The notes beneath the pieces were generated by a model. That model was not told the origin of the DNA and searched no databases. It saw nothing but the letters and a program-made list of their open reading frames with translations. The position numbers and the translations under genes were made by a program. Shown in pieces: positions 1 to 7,146 of a stretch of 7,403 nucleotides of DNA (within the stretch, counting starts at the first letter, position 1; each line of letters opens with the position of its first letter). The stretch covers positions 1 through 7,403 of the forward strand of contig JAIRXZ010000002.1 in assembly GCA_031267995.1 (NCBI GenBank). Reading direction: 5' to 3'. Source of the stretch: Odoribacteraceae bacterium. GTDB lineage: Bacteria > Bacteroidota > Bacteroidia > Bacteroidales > Marinifilaceae.

Positions 1-762
1 AAGCGGGGCGGGCGCGATCACGGGCAGGTGCGCGAGGCGGCGCGCGAGGAGATTGCCCTGCGCCGCTTCCTGAAGGAGAAGGGCGCCAAGGCGTTTACCA
101 CGAATTTCGACGCCCTGCATGGGCTGAACCAGCTGCCGGGGCTGGCTTGCCAGCGGCTGATGGCGGAGGGCTACGGCTTTGGCGCCGAGGGGGACTGGAA
201 AACGGCGGCGTTGCTGCGCACGCTGTGGGTGATGGCGGAGGGGTTGCCCGGAGGCACCTCGTTCATGGAGGATTACACGTACCATTTCAAGGGGGAGGCG
301 AGCGCCATCTTGCAGTCGCACATGCTGGAGGTGTCGCCGGAGATTACCGTCGACCGGCCGCGGCTGGAGGTGCACCCGCTGGGGATTGGCGGTAAGGCCG
401 ACCCGGCGCGGCTCGTCTTCACGGCGCACCCGGGGGCGGGGATCGCGGCGACGATCGTCGACATGGGCAATCGATTCCGCATGATCGTGAATAACGTGGA
501 CGTGATCGAACCTGAATCCGCCCTGCCGAAGTTGCCGGTGGCCAGGGCGCTGTGGATACCGAGGCCGAATCTCGAGATCGGCGCCGCGGCCTGGATACTG
601 GCCGGGGGGACGCACCACACCGCGTTCACGTATGCCCTGACGAACGAGTTTTTCGAGGATTACGCGGAGATGACGGGCATCGAACTGCTGACGATCGACG
701 AGCACACGACGGTCAACGGGTTCAAGTTCGAGATGAAGGTGAACGAAATCTATTACCGGTGA
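1..762 (+). CDS. araA: L-arabinose isomerase, C-terminal part (5' end outside window)
   Basis: The reading frame is open from the first base and ends in TGA at 760-762, giving 253 residues. This is about half of the roughly 500-residue family length, so the start lies upstream of the window. AraA is a cytoplasmic, Mn-dependent enzyme that converts L-arabinose to L-ribulose, the first step of the isomerase route. The order of conserved blocks is that of AraA: TTNFDALHGLNQLPGLA, then GAEGDWKTAAL, GGTSFMEDYTYHF, HMLEV, EVHPLGIGGKADPARLV, PKLPVARALW and AWILAGGTHHT. The four active-site and metal-ligand residues known for the family (E306, E333, H350 and H450 in E. coli numbering) can be matched to Glu at 187-189, Glu at 268-270, His at 319-321 and His at 613-618. 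Nothing appears broken. It sits first in this visible stretch and its stop overlaps the kinase start by four bases, so the two are probably translationally coupled. Confidence 0.97.
   Translation, partial: KRGGRDHGQVREAAREEIALRRFLKEKGAKAFTTNFDALHGLNQLPGLACQRLMAEGYGFGAEGDWKTAALLRTLWVMAEGLPGGTSFMEDYTYHFKGEASAILQSHMLEVSPEITVDRPRLEVHPLGIGGKADPARLVFTAHPGAGIAATIVDMGNRFRMIVNNVDVIEPESALPKLPVARALWIPRPNLEIGAAAWILAGGTHHTAFTYALTNEFFEDYAEMTGIELLTIDEHTTVNGFKFEMKVNEIYYR
759..762 (+). promoter_or_regulatory. GTGA stop/start overlap coupling araA and araB
   Basis: The araB start codon GTG (759-761) shares bases with the araA stop TGA (760-762). No good Shine-Dalgarno sequence lies at normal distance; AAGGTGA at 736-742 is too far upstream. 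Re-initiation by ribosomes finishing araA is therefore the likely way araB is translated. This overlap is also the main reason for choosing this start instead of upstream codons in the same frame. Confidence 0.7.
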
Positions 763-2384
763 AACGCTACGCGATAGGTCTGGATTACGGCACGGATTCT
801 TGCCGCGCCGTGCTGGTGGATACCGCCTCGGGCGAGGAGTTGGCCTCCTCCGTGCAGTTTTACCCGCGGTGGGCGGAGGGCAGGTATTGCGATCCCTCCC
901 GCAATCGCTACCGGCAGCATCCCCTGGATTACGTCGACACGCTGGAGGCTGCCGTCAAGGAGACGCTTGCCAAGGCGCCCGCCGGGGCTGCCGAACGCGT
1001 GGTGGGGATGGCTATCGATACCACGGGAAGTACCCCCGCGCTGACGGACGAACGGGGCTTCCCCCTGGCGCTGCTCCCCGGTTTGGAGGAGAACCCGAAC
1101 GCCATGTTCGTGCTGTGGAAGGATCACACGGCCGTCACCGAGGCGGCCGAGATTAACGCCCTGGCCAGGACGTGGGAACGGGATTATACCGCTTACGAGG
1201 GGGGCATCTACTCCTCCGAGTGGGTGTGGGCGAAGATGTTGCACGTGCTGCGCGCCGACGAGCAGGTGCGACGCGCCGCCTACTCGTGGGTGGAACATTG
1301 CGACTGGATTCCCGCCTTGTTGTCGGGAGATACCCGCCCCGGGAGCCTCCGCAGGAGCCGCTGCGCCGCCGGTCACAAGGCGATGTGGCATGCCGATTGG
1401 GGCGGTTTGCCCCCGGAGGCGTTCTTCGCCCGGCTGGATCCGCTGCTGGCCGGTTTCCGCGGCCGGTTGTTCACGGAGACATTTCCCGCCGATCAGCCCG
1501 CCGGCCGCCTCTCGCCGGAGTGGGCTGCGCGGCTGGGGTTGTCGACGGGGGTGACGGTGGCCGTGGGGGCGTTCGATTGTCACATGGGCGCGGTGGGGGC
1601 GCAGGTGGAGCCGGGGGCGTTCGTGCGGGTGATCGGTACCTCTACCTGCGACATCATGGTGGCGCCGCGCGAGGAGATCGGCAACCGGCTGATCCCCGGC
1701 ATTTGCGGGCAAGTGGACGGGTCGGTGATCCCCGGCATGATCGGGCTGGAGGCGGGACAGTCCGGCTTTGGCGACATCTATGCCTGGTTCAAGCGGGTGC
1801 TGGAGTGGCCGTTGCGTCACCTCGTTGCCGGGGGCGACGCGGAGGAGGCGATCCACCGGCTGATCCCCGCCCTCTCCGCCGAGGCTGCCAAGGTGTCGCC
1901 GACGGAGAGCGGCGTGGTGGCCACGGACTGGATGAACGGTCGGCGCACGCCCGATGCCAACCAATTGCTGACGGGCACCATCGCCGGCTTGACGCTGGGG
2001 AGTACCGCCCCGGCCATCTTCCGCGCGCTGGTGGAGGCCACGGCCTTTGGCTCGCGCGCCATCGTGGAGCGGTTCACGGAGAACGGGATAGAGATCAAGG
2101 AGGTGATCGGCATCGGGGGCATCGCCCGCAAATCCCCGTTCGTGATGCAGACGCTGGCGGACGTCCTGGGGATGCCCATCAAGGTGTTGAAGTCCGATCA
2201 GGCTTGCGCCCTGGGCGCCTCCATGTTCGCTGCCACGGCCGCGGGGGTGTACGCCTCCGTCCTCGACGCGCAACGGGCGATGAGTCCCGGTTTCGAGCGC
2301 GTCTATCATCCCGACGCGGCGCTCCGCGAGGTCTATGACAAACTCTACCTGAAATATCGCGACATCGGAAACGTTTTACACTAA
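759..2384 (+). CDS. araB: L-ribulokinase (FGGY family carbohydrate kinase)
   Basis: Cytoplasmic kinase that phosphorylates L-ribulose with ATP to L-ribulose-5-phosphate, the second step after AraA. I start it at GTG 759, giving 541 residues, close to the usual AraB length of about 530-570. The frame is open further upstream to 552, but that part only shadows araA; homology begins at MKRYAIGLDYGTDS. Visible FGGY features in order: the N-terminal actin-like phosphate-binding segment GLDYGTDSCRAVLVD (from residue 7); an AFDCHMGAVGA block whose Asp273 is the probable catalytic base; GTSTCDIM (residues 293-300); GIGGIARKSPF (451-461), the C-terminal nucleotide-binding loop; and ALGASMFAATAAG near the end. 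The location directly behind araA favours ribulokinase over xylulokinase or other FGGY kinases. Leucine codons are mainly CTG and TTG, unlike the two hydrolase genes downstream. Confidence 0.95.
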   Translation: MKRYAIGLDYGTDSCRAVLVDTASGEELASSVQFYPRWAEGRYCDPSRNRYRQHPLDYVDTLEAAVKETLAKAPAGAAERVVGMAIDTTGSTPALTDERGFPLALLPGLEENPNAMFVLWKDHTAVTEAAEINALARTWERDYTAYEGGIYSSEWVWAKMLHVLRADEQVRRAAYSWVEHCDWIPALLSGDTRPGSLRRSRCAAGHKAMWHADWGGLPPEAFFARLDPLLAGFRGRLFTETFPADQPAGRLSPEWAARLGLSTGVTVAVGAFDCHMGAVGAQVEPGAFVRVIGTSTCDIMVAPREEIGNRLIPGICGQVDGSVIPGMIGLEAGQSGFGDIYAWFKRVLEWPLRHLVAGGDAEEAIHRLIPALSAEAAKVSPTESGVVATDWMNGRRTPDANQLLTGTIAGLTLGSTAPAIFRALVEATAFGSRAIVERFTENGIEIKEVIGIGGIARKSPFVMQTLADVLGMPIKVLKSDQACALGASMFAATAAGVYASVLDAQRAMSPGFERVYHPDAALREVYDKLYLKYRDIGNVLH

Positions 2385-2401
2385 TTCTCAAATCAAACAT
2401 C
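2385..2401 (+). promoter_or_regulatory. A/T-rich Shine-Dalgarno-less leader of the symporter gene
   Basis: The 17-bp gap between the araB stop and the symporter ATG is A/T-rich (TAATTCTCAAATCAAAC) in an otherwise GC-rich window and has no purine-rich Shine-Dalgarno sequence. A/T-rich leaders without a Shine-Dalgarno are the usual translation initiation context in Bacteroidota. It supports ATG 2402 as the start. There is no room for a separate promoter, so the gene is probably expressed from the upstream transcript. Confidence 0.5.
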
Positions 2402-4081
2402 ATGGAACTGTATGACTGGATTGTTATCGGGGTGTTTGCTGCCATGCTGGTGGCCATCCTCGTGTGGGTTTTTAAACAGAAACAGACAAGCTCCGGCGAC
2501 TATTTCCTCGCCGGGCGGGACGCCACGTGGTTGGCCATCGGCGCCTCTATCTTTGCCTCCAACATCGGGTCGGAGCACCTGATCGGGCTGGCCGGCGCCG
2601 GCGCTTCGAGCGGCATGGCGATGGCGCACTGGGAAATTCAGGGGTGGATGATCCTCATCCTCGGCTGGGTGTTCGTCCCCTTTTACTCCCGCAGCATGGT
2701 CTACACCATGCCGGAGTTCCTGGAGCGGCGCTATAACTCGCAATCGAGGACGATTCTTTCGTTCATCTCGTTGATCAGTTACGTGCTCACCAAGGTGGCC
2801 GTCACGGTGTACGCCGGGGGACTTGTTTTCCAGCAAGTGTTTGGCATCGAGGAGCTGTGGGGCGTCGATTTCTTCTGGATAGCGGCCATCGGCCTGGTGG
2901 TGATCACCGCGCTCTACACGGTCATCGGCGGCATGAAGTCGGTGCTTTACACCTCCATATTGCAGACGCCCATCCTGCTGCTGGGATCGCTGGTGATCCT
3001 GGTACTTGGCCTGCGCGAGCTGGGCGGTTGGGAGGAGATGATGCGCCTCTGCGGCCTAAACACCGTCAACGAGCACGGCGACACGATGGTGAACCTCATC
3101 CGCAGCAATGCCGATCCCGATTTCCCGTGGCTCGGCGCCTTGGTGGGATCGGCCATCATCGGTTTCTGGTACTGGTGTACGGATCAGTACATTGTCCAGC
3201 GGGTGCTGTCGGGGAAGGACGAGCGGCAGGCGCGGCGGGGTTCCATTTTCGGGGCTTACCTCAAGCTATTGCCCGTGTTTCTGTTCCTCATCCCCGGCAT
3301 GATTGCCTTCGCCTTGCACCAGAAGACCGGCGACTTCCTGCCGATGCTGACGGAGGGCGGGGTCAATGCCGATTCCGCGTTTCCCGTGCTGGTGGCCAAG
3401 CTGCTGCCTGCCGGCGTCAAGGGGTTGGTGGTATGCGGCATTTTGGCGGCGCTGATGAGTTCGCTGGCCTCGCTGTTTAACTCCTCGGCCATGCTCTTTA
3501 CCATCGACTTCTACAAACGCTTCAAGCCGAAGACCCCGGAAAAGCGCCTTGTCCTCGTCGGGCAGATCGCCACCGTCGTCATCGTCGTCCTGGGCATCCT
3601 CTGGATCCCCATCATGCGCAGCGTCGGCAACGTCCTTTACGAATACCTGCAGGACGTGCAGTCGGTACTCGCCCCCGGCATCGCCGCGGCCTTCCTGCTG
3701 GGCGTTTGCTGGAAGCGCGCCACGGCCGCCGGCGGCATGTGGGGACTCATTTCCGGCATGGTCATCGGCCTCACGCGCCTCGCCGCCAAAGTCTTTTACA
3801 GCACCGCCGGGGCGACGGGGGATTCGCTGTTCAAGTACCTGTTTTACGACCTCAACTGGTTGTTCTTCTGCGGGTGGATGTTCCTTTTCTGTTTGCTGGT
3901 GGTGGTCGTGGTGAGCTATCTCACGCGCAAACCCTCGCTGGAAAGCATCCAGGGACTGGTCTTCGGCACCGCCACGCCGCAACAGCGGGCGGCCTCTCGC
4001 TCCAGCTGGAACGGTTGGGACGTCTTCCACACCGCCTTCATCCTCGGCATCACGATCGCGTTCTACATCTACTTCTGGTAA
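2402..4081 (+). CDS. Na+/sugar symporter, SSS family (SGLT type), probable arabinose importer
   Basis: A 559-residue inner-membrane protein of the solute:sodium symporter family, with the expected set of about 14 hydrophobic segments from residue 6 to the end. Recognisable blocks are GDYFLAGRD (32-40), ASNIGSEHLIG (52-62), YTMPEFLERRYN, YTVIGGMKSVLYT, WYWCTDQYIVQR (256-267), the lysine at 288 and SSLASLFNSSAMLFTIDFYK (353-372). SS at 353-354 corresponds to the Na+-site serines of Vibrio SGLT. Against vSGLT, recalled from memory, the sugar contacts Glu88, Tyr263 and Lys294 appear kept as Glu78, Tyr257 and Lys288. Gln69, Ser91 and Asn260 appear as His59, Gly81 and Gly254. That pattern suggests a sugar other than galactose. 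The position between araB and two arabinose-type hydrolases points to L-arabinose; a similar symporter sits in the B. thetaiotaomicron ara locus and has been called AraT. The start at ATG 2402 gives a normal short N-terminus before helix 1. Confidence 0.9.
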   Translation: MELYDWIVIGVFAAMLVAILVWVFKQKQTSSGDYFLAGRDATWLAIGASIFASNIGSEHLIGLAGAGASSGMAMAHWEIQGWMILILGWVFVPFYSRSMVYTMPEFLERRYNSQSRTILSFISLISYVLTKVAVTVYAGGLVFQQVFGIEELWGVDFFWIAAIGLVVITALYTVIGGMKSVLYTSILQTPILLLGSLVILVLGLRELGGWEEMMRLCGLNTVNEHGDTMVNLIRSNADPDFPWLGALVGSAIIGFWYWCTDQYIVQRVLSGKDERQARRGSIFGAYLKLLPVFLFLIPGMIAFALHQKTGDFLPMLTEGGVNADSAFPVLVAKLLPAGVKGLVVCGILAALMSSLASLFNSSAMLFTIDFYKRFKPKTPEKRLVLVGQIATVVIVVLGILWIPIMRSVGNVLYEYLQDVQSVLAPGIAAAFLLGVCWKRATAAGGMWGLISGMVIGLTRLAAKVFYSTAGATGDSLFKYLFYDLNWLFFCGWMFLFCLLVVVVVSYLTRKPSLESIQGLVFGTATPQQRAASRSSWNGWDVFHTAFILGITIAFYIYFW

Positions 4082-4099
4082 CGCGGCGCGAGGCTCGTC

Positions 4100-5440
4100 A
4101 TGAAAAAAATATCAACCCTCCTCCTCATCGGCGCGTGTTTGGCCTTCGCGGCCAGCGGTCAACCGCACTTCGCGCGCTGGGCGCCAACGCCGCCGATGGG
4201 ATGGAACAGCTGGGACTGCTACGGCCCCACCGTGGAGGAACACGAGGTGAAGGCCAACGCCGATTACATGGCCGCGCACCTGAAAAAATTCGGCTGGGAG
4301 TACATCGTGGTGGACATCCGCTGGTACGTCGAGAACGACAAGGCCGGCGGCTACAACCAGCAAGACCCCCGCTACGTGCTGGACGCCAACGGTCGGTACA
4401 CCCCCGCCCTCAACCGTTTCCCCTCCGCCGCCGGCGGCAAGGGATTCAAGCCGCTGGCCGACTACGTCCACGCCCTGGGATTGAAATTCGGCATCCACGT
4501 CATGCGCGGCGTGCCGCGGGAGGCCGTCGACAGGAAGCTCCCCGTGAAGGGCGCGGGCATCGCGGCCGACCGCGTCTTCTCCCCGGAAGGCCTCTGCCCC
4601 TGGCTCCGCGACAACTTCACCATCACCGACACCCCCGGCGGGCAGGCCTACTACGACTCCCTCCTGGAGCTATACGCCTCCTGGGGCGTTGATTTCCTGA
4701 AGGTCGACGACATCGCCCGCCCCTACCACCGCCGCGAAATCGAGATGATCCGCGCCGCCATCGACAAATGCGGTCGCCCCATCGTCCTCAGCCTCTCGCC
4801 CGGCGCGACGCCCCTCGACATGGCCGCCCACGTCGCCGCCAACGCCAACATGTGGCGCGTGGTGGACGACCTCTGGGACATCTGGGAGGAGGTCGCCCGA
4901 CTGCTGCAAACCGCCTGCGACTGGCTGCCGAGCGTCGCCCCCACGTGGCCGGATTGCGACATGATCCCCCTCGGCCGCCTCTCCATCCGCGGCGAGCGGG
5001 GTGACGATCGCCCCTCCCGCCTCACCCCCACCGAGCAACGGACGCTGATGACCCTCTTCACCATCGTCCGCTCGCCCTTGATGTTTGGCGGCGACCTCCC
5101 CAGTCTCGACCCCTTCACCCGCTCCCTCCTCACCAACGAGGCCATCCTCCGCGTGCACCGCGAGGGACGGGAGCCGCGCCTCATCGCCCGCGACGAAAAC
5201 AGCGTCATCATCACCTCCCGCCGCCACCAATCCCAGGAGCGATACATCGCCCTCTTCAACCTCGCGGACGAAGAAACCACCCTCGTCGCCCCCCTCGCCG
5301 ACGCCGGCATCACCGCCGAAAGCGAGTGCCGCGACCTCTGGACGGGGCGCGTCACCAGCGTCGCCGGAACCCTCCCCGTCCGCCTCGCCCCGCGCGCCGC
5401 CGCCCTCTACGCCATCACCCCCGCGACCATAAACCAATAA
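4100..5440 (+). CDS. Secreted GH27 glycoside hydrolase, candidate beta-L-arabinopyranosidase (usually annotated alpha-galactosidase)
   Basis: A 446-residue retaining glycoside hydrolase of family GH27. Residues 1-20 form an export signal (KK, then a hydrophobic stretch). Cleavage by signal peptidase I before Gln21 looks likely, but IGAC at 10-13 resembles a weak lipobox, so a lipoprotein cannot be excluded. The TIM barrel begins with PTPPMGWNSWDCYG (30-42). GFKPLADYVHALGLKFGIHVMRG follows, then FLKVDD with probable nucleophile Asp203, and MWRVVDDLWD with probable acid/base Asp257. The C-terminal half from about residue 350 is the beta-sandwich domain. The sugar-binding motif that reads DDxW in alpha-galactosidases reads D72-I73-R74-W75 here. 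An Ile at this place (Ile67) sets arabinopyranose preference in Geobacillus Abp, a 448-residue GH27 enzyme with nucleophile Asp197. Both residue pairs are 130 apart. The arabinose operon context agrees. Alpha-galactosidase activity remains possible. A modest purine stretch (GAGG, 4090-4093) precedes the ATG. Confidence 0.9.
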   Translation: MKKISTLLLIGACLAFAASGQPHFARWAPTPPMGWNSWDCYGPTVEEHEVKANADYMAAHLKKFGWEYIVVDIRWYVENDKAGGYNQQDPRYVLDANGRYTPALNRFPSAAGGKGFKPLADYVHALGLKFGIHVMRGVPREAVDRKLPVKGAGIAADRVFSPEGLCPWLRDNFTITDTPGGQAYYDSLLELYASWGVDFLKVDDIARPYHRREIEMIRAAIDKCGRPIVLSLSPGATPLDMAAHVAANANMWRVVDDLWDIWEEVARLLQTACDWLPSVAPTWPDCDMIPLGRLSIRGERGDDRPSRLTPTEQRTLMTLFTIVRSPLMFGGDLPSLDPFTRSLLTNEAILRVHREGREPRLIARDENSVIITSRRHQSQERYIALFNLADEETTLVAPLADAGITAESECRDLWTGRVTSVAGTLPVRLAPRAAALYAITPATINQ

Positions 5441-5452
5441 AACACGATAATC
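5441..5452 (+). promoter_or_regulatory. A/T-rich Shine-Dalgarno-less leader of the GH51 gene
   Basis: The 12 bases between the GH27 stop and the GH51 ATG read AACACGATAATC and, with the preceding CAATAA, form an A/T-rich island in very GC-rich DNA. There is no Shine-Dalgarno sequence. As at the symporter gene, this is a Bacteroidota-style initiation context, and the short gap indicates cotranscription with the GH27 gene. Confidence 0.45.
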
Positions 5453-6985
5453 ATGAAAACAACAACACTACTCCTCATCACCCTCCTCGCCGCCACCGTC
5501 GCGCGGGCACAGGATCGCCTCGTCATCCAGGCCGACCAGGGCGACGTCACCATCAGCAAGCACATCTACGGCCACTTCTCCGAGCACCTCGGCCACTGCA
5601 TCTACGGCGGCTACTGGGTGGGCGAGGATTCCCCCATCCCCAACACCCGCGGCATCCGAAACGACGTGGTACAAGCCCTCAAGGCCATCAGCGTCCCCAA
5701 CCTCCGCTGGCCGGGCGGCTGCTTCGCCGACGAATACCACTGGATGGACGGCATCGGCGACCGCGCGTCGCGTCCCAAGATGGTCAACACCCACTGGGGA
5801 GGCGTCGTCGAGGACAACAGCTTCGGCACCCACGAGTTCCTCGACCTCTGCGAGCAAATCGGCTGCGAGCCGTACATCTGCGGCAACGTCGGCAGCGGCA
5901 GCGTCGAGGAGATGTCCAAGTGGGTCGAGTACATCACCTTCGATGGCGAAAGCCCGATGGCCAACCTTCGCCGCGCCAACGGTCGCGAAAAACCCTGGAA
6001 GGTGCGCTTCTGGGGCGTCGGCAACGAAAACTGGGGCTGCGGCGGGGAGATGAGCGCCGATTTCTACGCCGACCAGTATCGCCGCTACGCCGTCTACTGC
6101 CGCAACTACGGCGACAATCGCCTCTACAAAATCGCCGGCGGCCCCAACAGCGCCGACTACAACTGGACGGAGACCCTCATGCGCGAAGCCGGCGGGAGGA
6201 TGCAAGGCCTCTCACTCCACTACTACACCGTCCCCAAAACGTGGGGCGACAAGGGATCGGCCACCCGCTTCGACGAGGCCGAGTACTTCACCACCATGGA
6301 AAGAACATGGGTGATGGAGGAGCTAATCACCCGACACTCAACCATCATGGATCGCCACGACCCCCGCAAGCGCGTTGCCCTCGTACCCGACGAGTGGGGC
6401 GCCTGGTACAACGTGGAACCGGGCACCAACCCGGGCTTCCTCTTCCAGCAAAACACCCTTCGCGATGCCCTCCTCGCCGGCGTTAACCTCAACATCTTCA
6501 ACAATCACGCCGATCGCGTGCGGATGGCCAACATCGCCCAAACCATCAACGTCCTCCAGTCCGTCATCTTCACCGAGGGCGAAAAAATGATGCTCACCCC
6601 CACCTACTGGGTCTACCGCCTCTACAAGGTGCACCACGACGCCACGCTGCTCCCCGTCGCCCTCACCGCCGCCCCCTACCGCCTGGACGGACGGGAGATA
6701 GCCGCCGTCAGCGTCTCCGCCTCCAGGGACGCCGCCGGGAAGGTGCACCTCTCCCTCGTCAACCTCGACCCCAAAAACGCGCGGGTGATCGAAACGGAGC
6801 TCCGGGGGATCAACGCCAAGAAGGTCACCGGGGAAACCCTCACGGCCGCTAACCTCACGGATCACAACACCTTCACCAGCCCCGACGTCGTCGCGGCGAA
6901 GCCCTTCAACGGCGCCCGCCTGAACAAGGGCGCGCTCTCCATCACCTTGCCCCCGAAGTCGATAGTCGTCCTCGAGATAGAGTAA
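5453..6985 (+). CDS. Secreted GH51 alpha-L-arabinofuranosidase
   Basis: A 510-residue retaining enzyme that cleaves alpha-L-arabinofuranosyl residues from arabinan, arabinoxylan or arabinogalactan side chains. Residues 1-19 are a clear type I signal peptide ending in ARA before Gln20, so the mature enzyme acts in the periplasm or beyond. Early motifs are IYGHFSEHLGHCIYGG (38-53) and NLRWPGGCFADEYHWMDGIG (83-102), characteristic of GH51. The acid/base is Glu192 in VGNENWG (bases 6026-6028) and the nucleophile Glu314 in PDEWGAW (6392-6394). A C-terminal beta-sandwich follows from about residue 400 and ends in IVVLEIE. Length is normal for Bacteroidota GH51 enzymes and the active site is complete. 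It is the last gene of the tight cluster; a hairpin lies 5 bp after its stop. Leucines are almost all CTC, in sharp contrast to araB. Confidence 0.95.
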   Translation: MKTTTLLLITLLAATVARAQDRLVIQADQGDVTISKHIYGHFSEHLGHCIYGGYWVGEDSPIPNTRGIRNDVVQALKAISVPNLRWPGGCFADEYHWMDGIGDRASRPKMVNTHWGGVVEDNSFGTHEFLDLCEQIGCEPYICGNVGSGSVEEMSKWVEYITFDGESPMANLRRANGREKPWKVRFWGVGNENWGCGGEMSADFYADQYRRYAVYCRNYGDNRLYKIAGGPNSADYNWTETLMREAGGRMQGLSLHYYTVPKTWGDKGSATRFDEAEYFTTMERTWVMEELITRHSTIMDRHDPRKRVALVPDEWGAWYNVEPGTNPGFLFQQNTLRDALLAGVNLNIFNNHADRVRMANIAQTINVLQSVIFTEGEKMMLTPTYWVYRLYKVHHDATLLPVALTAAPYRLDGREIAAVSVSASRDAAGKVHLSLVNLDPKNARVIETELRGINAKKVTGETLTAANLTDHNTFTSPDVVAAKPFNGARLNKGALSITLPPKSIVVLEIE

Positions 6986-6990
6986 CCTCG

Positions 6991-7031
6991 CCCCGCGCGG
7001 GGACGGGACGAATCCTGTCGCCCGCGCGGGG
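6991..7031 (+). terminator. Large GC-rich hairpin after the operon, probable transcript 3' end structure
   Basis: Bases 6991-7008 pair with 7013-7031 to give an 18-bp stem with one bulged G (7020), one G-T/G-U pair (7005/7016) and the tetraloop CGAA (7009-7012). It begins 5 bp after the GH51 stop codon, at the end of the cluster, where a terminator or an mRNA 3' stabiliser is expected. No T-tract follows on either strand, so a classical intrinsic terminator is not fully met. Each outer arm (CCCCGCGCGGGG at 6991-7002 and CCCGCGCGGG at 7021-7030) is itself a palindrome, so alternative folds exist. Confidence 0.6.
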
Positions 7032-7062
7032 AGGGCTACGAGATAGGAGACTCGCGACACGC

Positions 7063-7146
7063 GAAAATCTCGCCATCACGCGTGGGATGCTCCCGCTTAC
7101 ACGAGAGATACTCCCGATCTCACGCGAGATACTCCCGATCTCACGC
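7063..7146 (+). repeat. Degenerate leading units of the 21-bp array (subtype A)
   Basis: Two identical 21-bp units, 7105-7125 and 7126-7146, read GAGATACTCCCG followed by ATCTCACGC. The unit at 7084-7104 matches them at about 15 of 21 positions and the one at 7063-7083 at about 13, so the array fades out leftwards in register. Each perfect unit contains GAGAT and ATCTC as a short inverted repeat around a 7-base centre. They share the leading GAGAT and the exact 21-bp spacing with the subtype B units that follow, but have a different core. Confidence 0.8.

Noticed and set aside
552..758. In-frame 69-codon extension upstream of araB starting at 552
   Set aside because: It overlaps conserved araA coding sequence in another frame, its peptide (rich in Arg, Asp, Glu) resembles no kinase N-terminus, and FGGY homology begins right at GTG 759.
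753..2309. Long minus-strand open frame opposite araB (518 codons)
   Set aside because: Antisense frame open because of high GC; low-complexity Gly/Arg/His-rich translation, while the plus strand encodes a complete kinase.
1172..2338. Plus-strand frame inside araB (388 codons)
   Set aside because: Alternative-frame shadow with Arg/Gly-rich low-complexity translation overlapping a well-supported gene.
2548..2555. TATCTTTG, matching the Bacteroidota -7 promoter pattern TAnnTTTG
   Set aside because: It lies inside symporter coding sequence, has no convincing -33 TTTG partner, and no gene starts just downstream; a chance match.
3266..4030. Minus-strand frame opposite the symporter gene
   Set aside because: Antisense of membrane-protein codons giving an unnaturally charged, low-complexity product; no motif.
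5326..6486. Plus-strand frame bridging the GH27 and GH51 genes (386 codons)
   Set aside because: Translation is a Pro/Arg/His-rich shadow and it overlaps the two catalytic genes in another frame.
6338..7060. Minus-strand frame opposite the GH51 3' end and hairpin
   Set aside because: Val/Gly-rich antisense shadow of CTC/GCC/ACC-rich codons, running through the hairpin; no recognisable domain.
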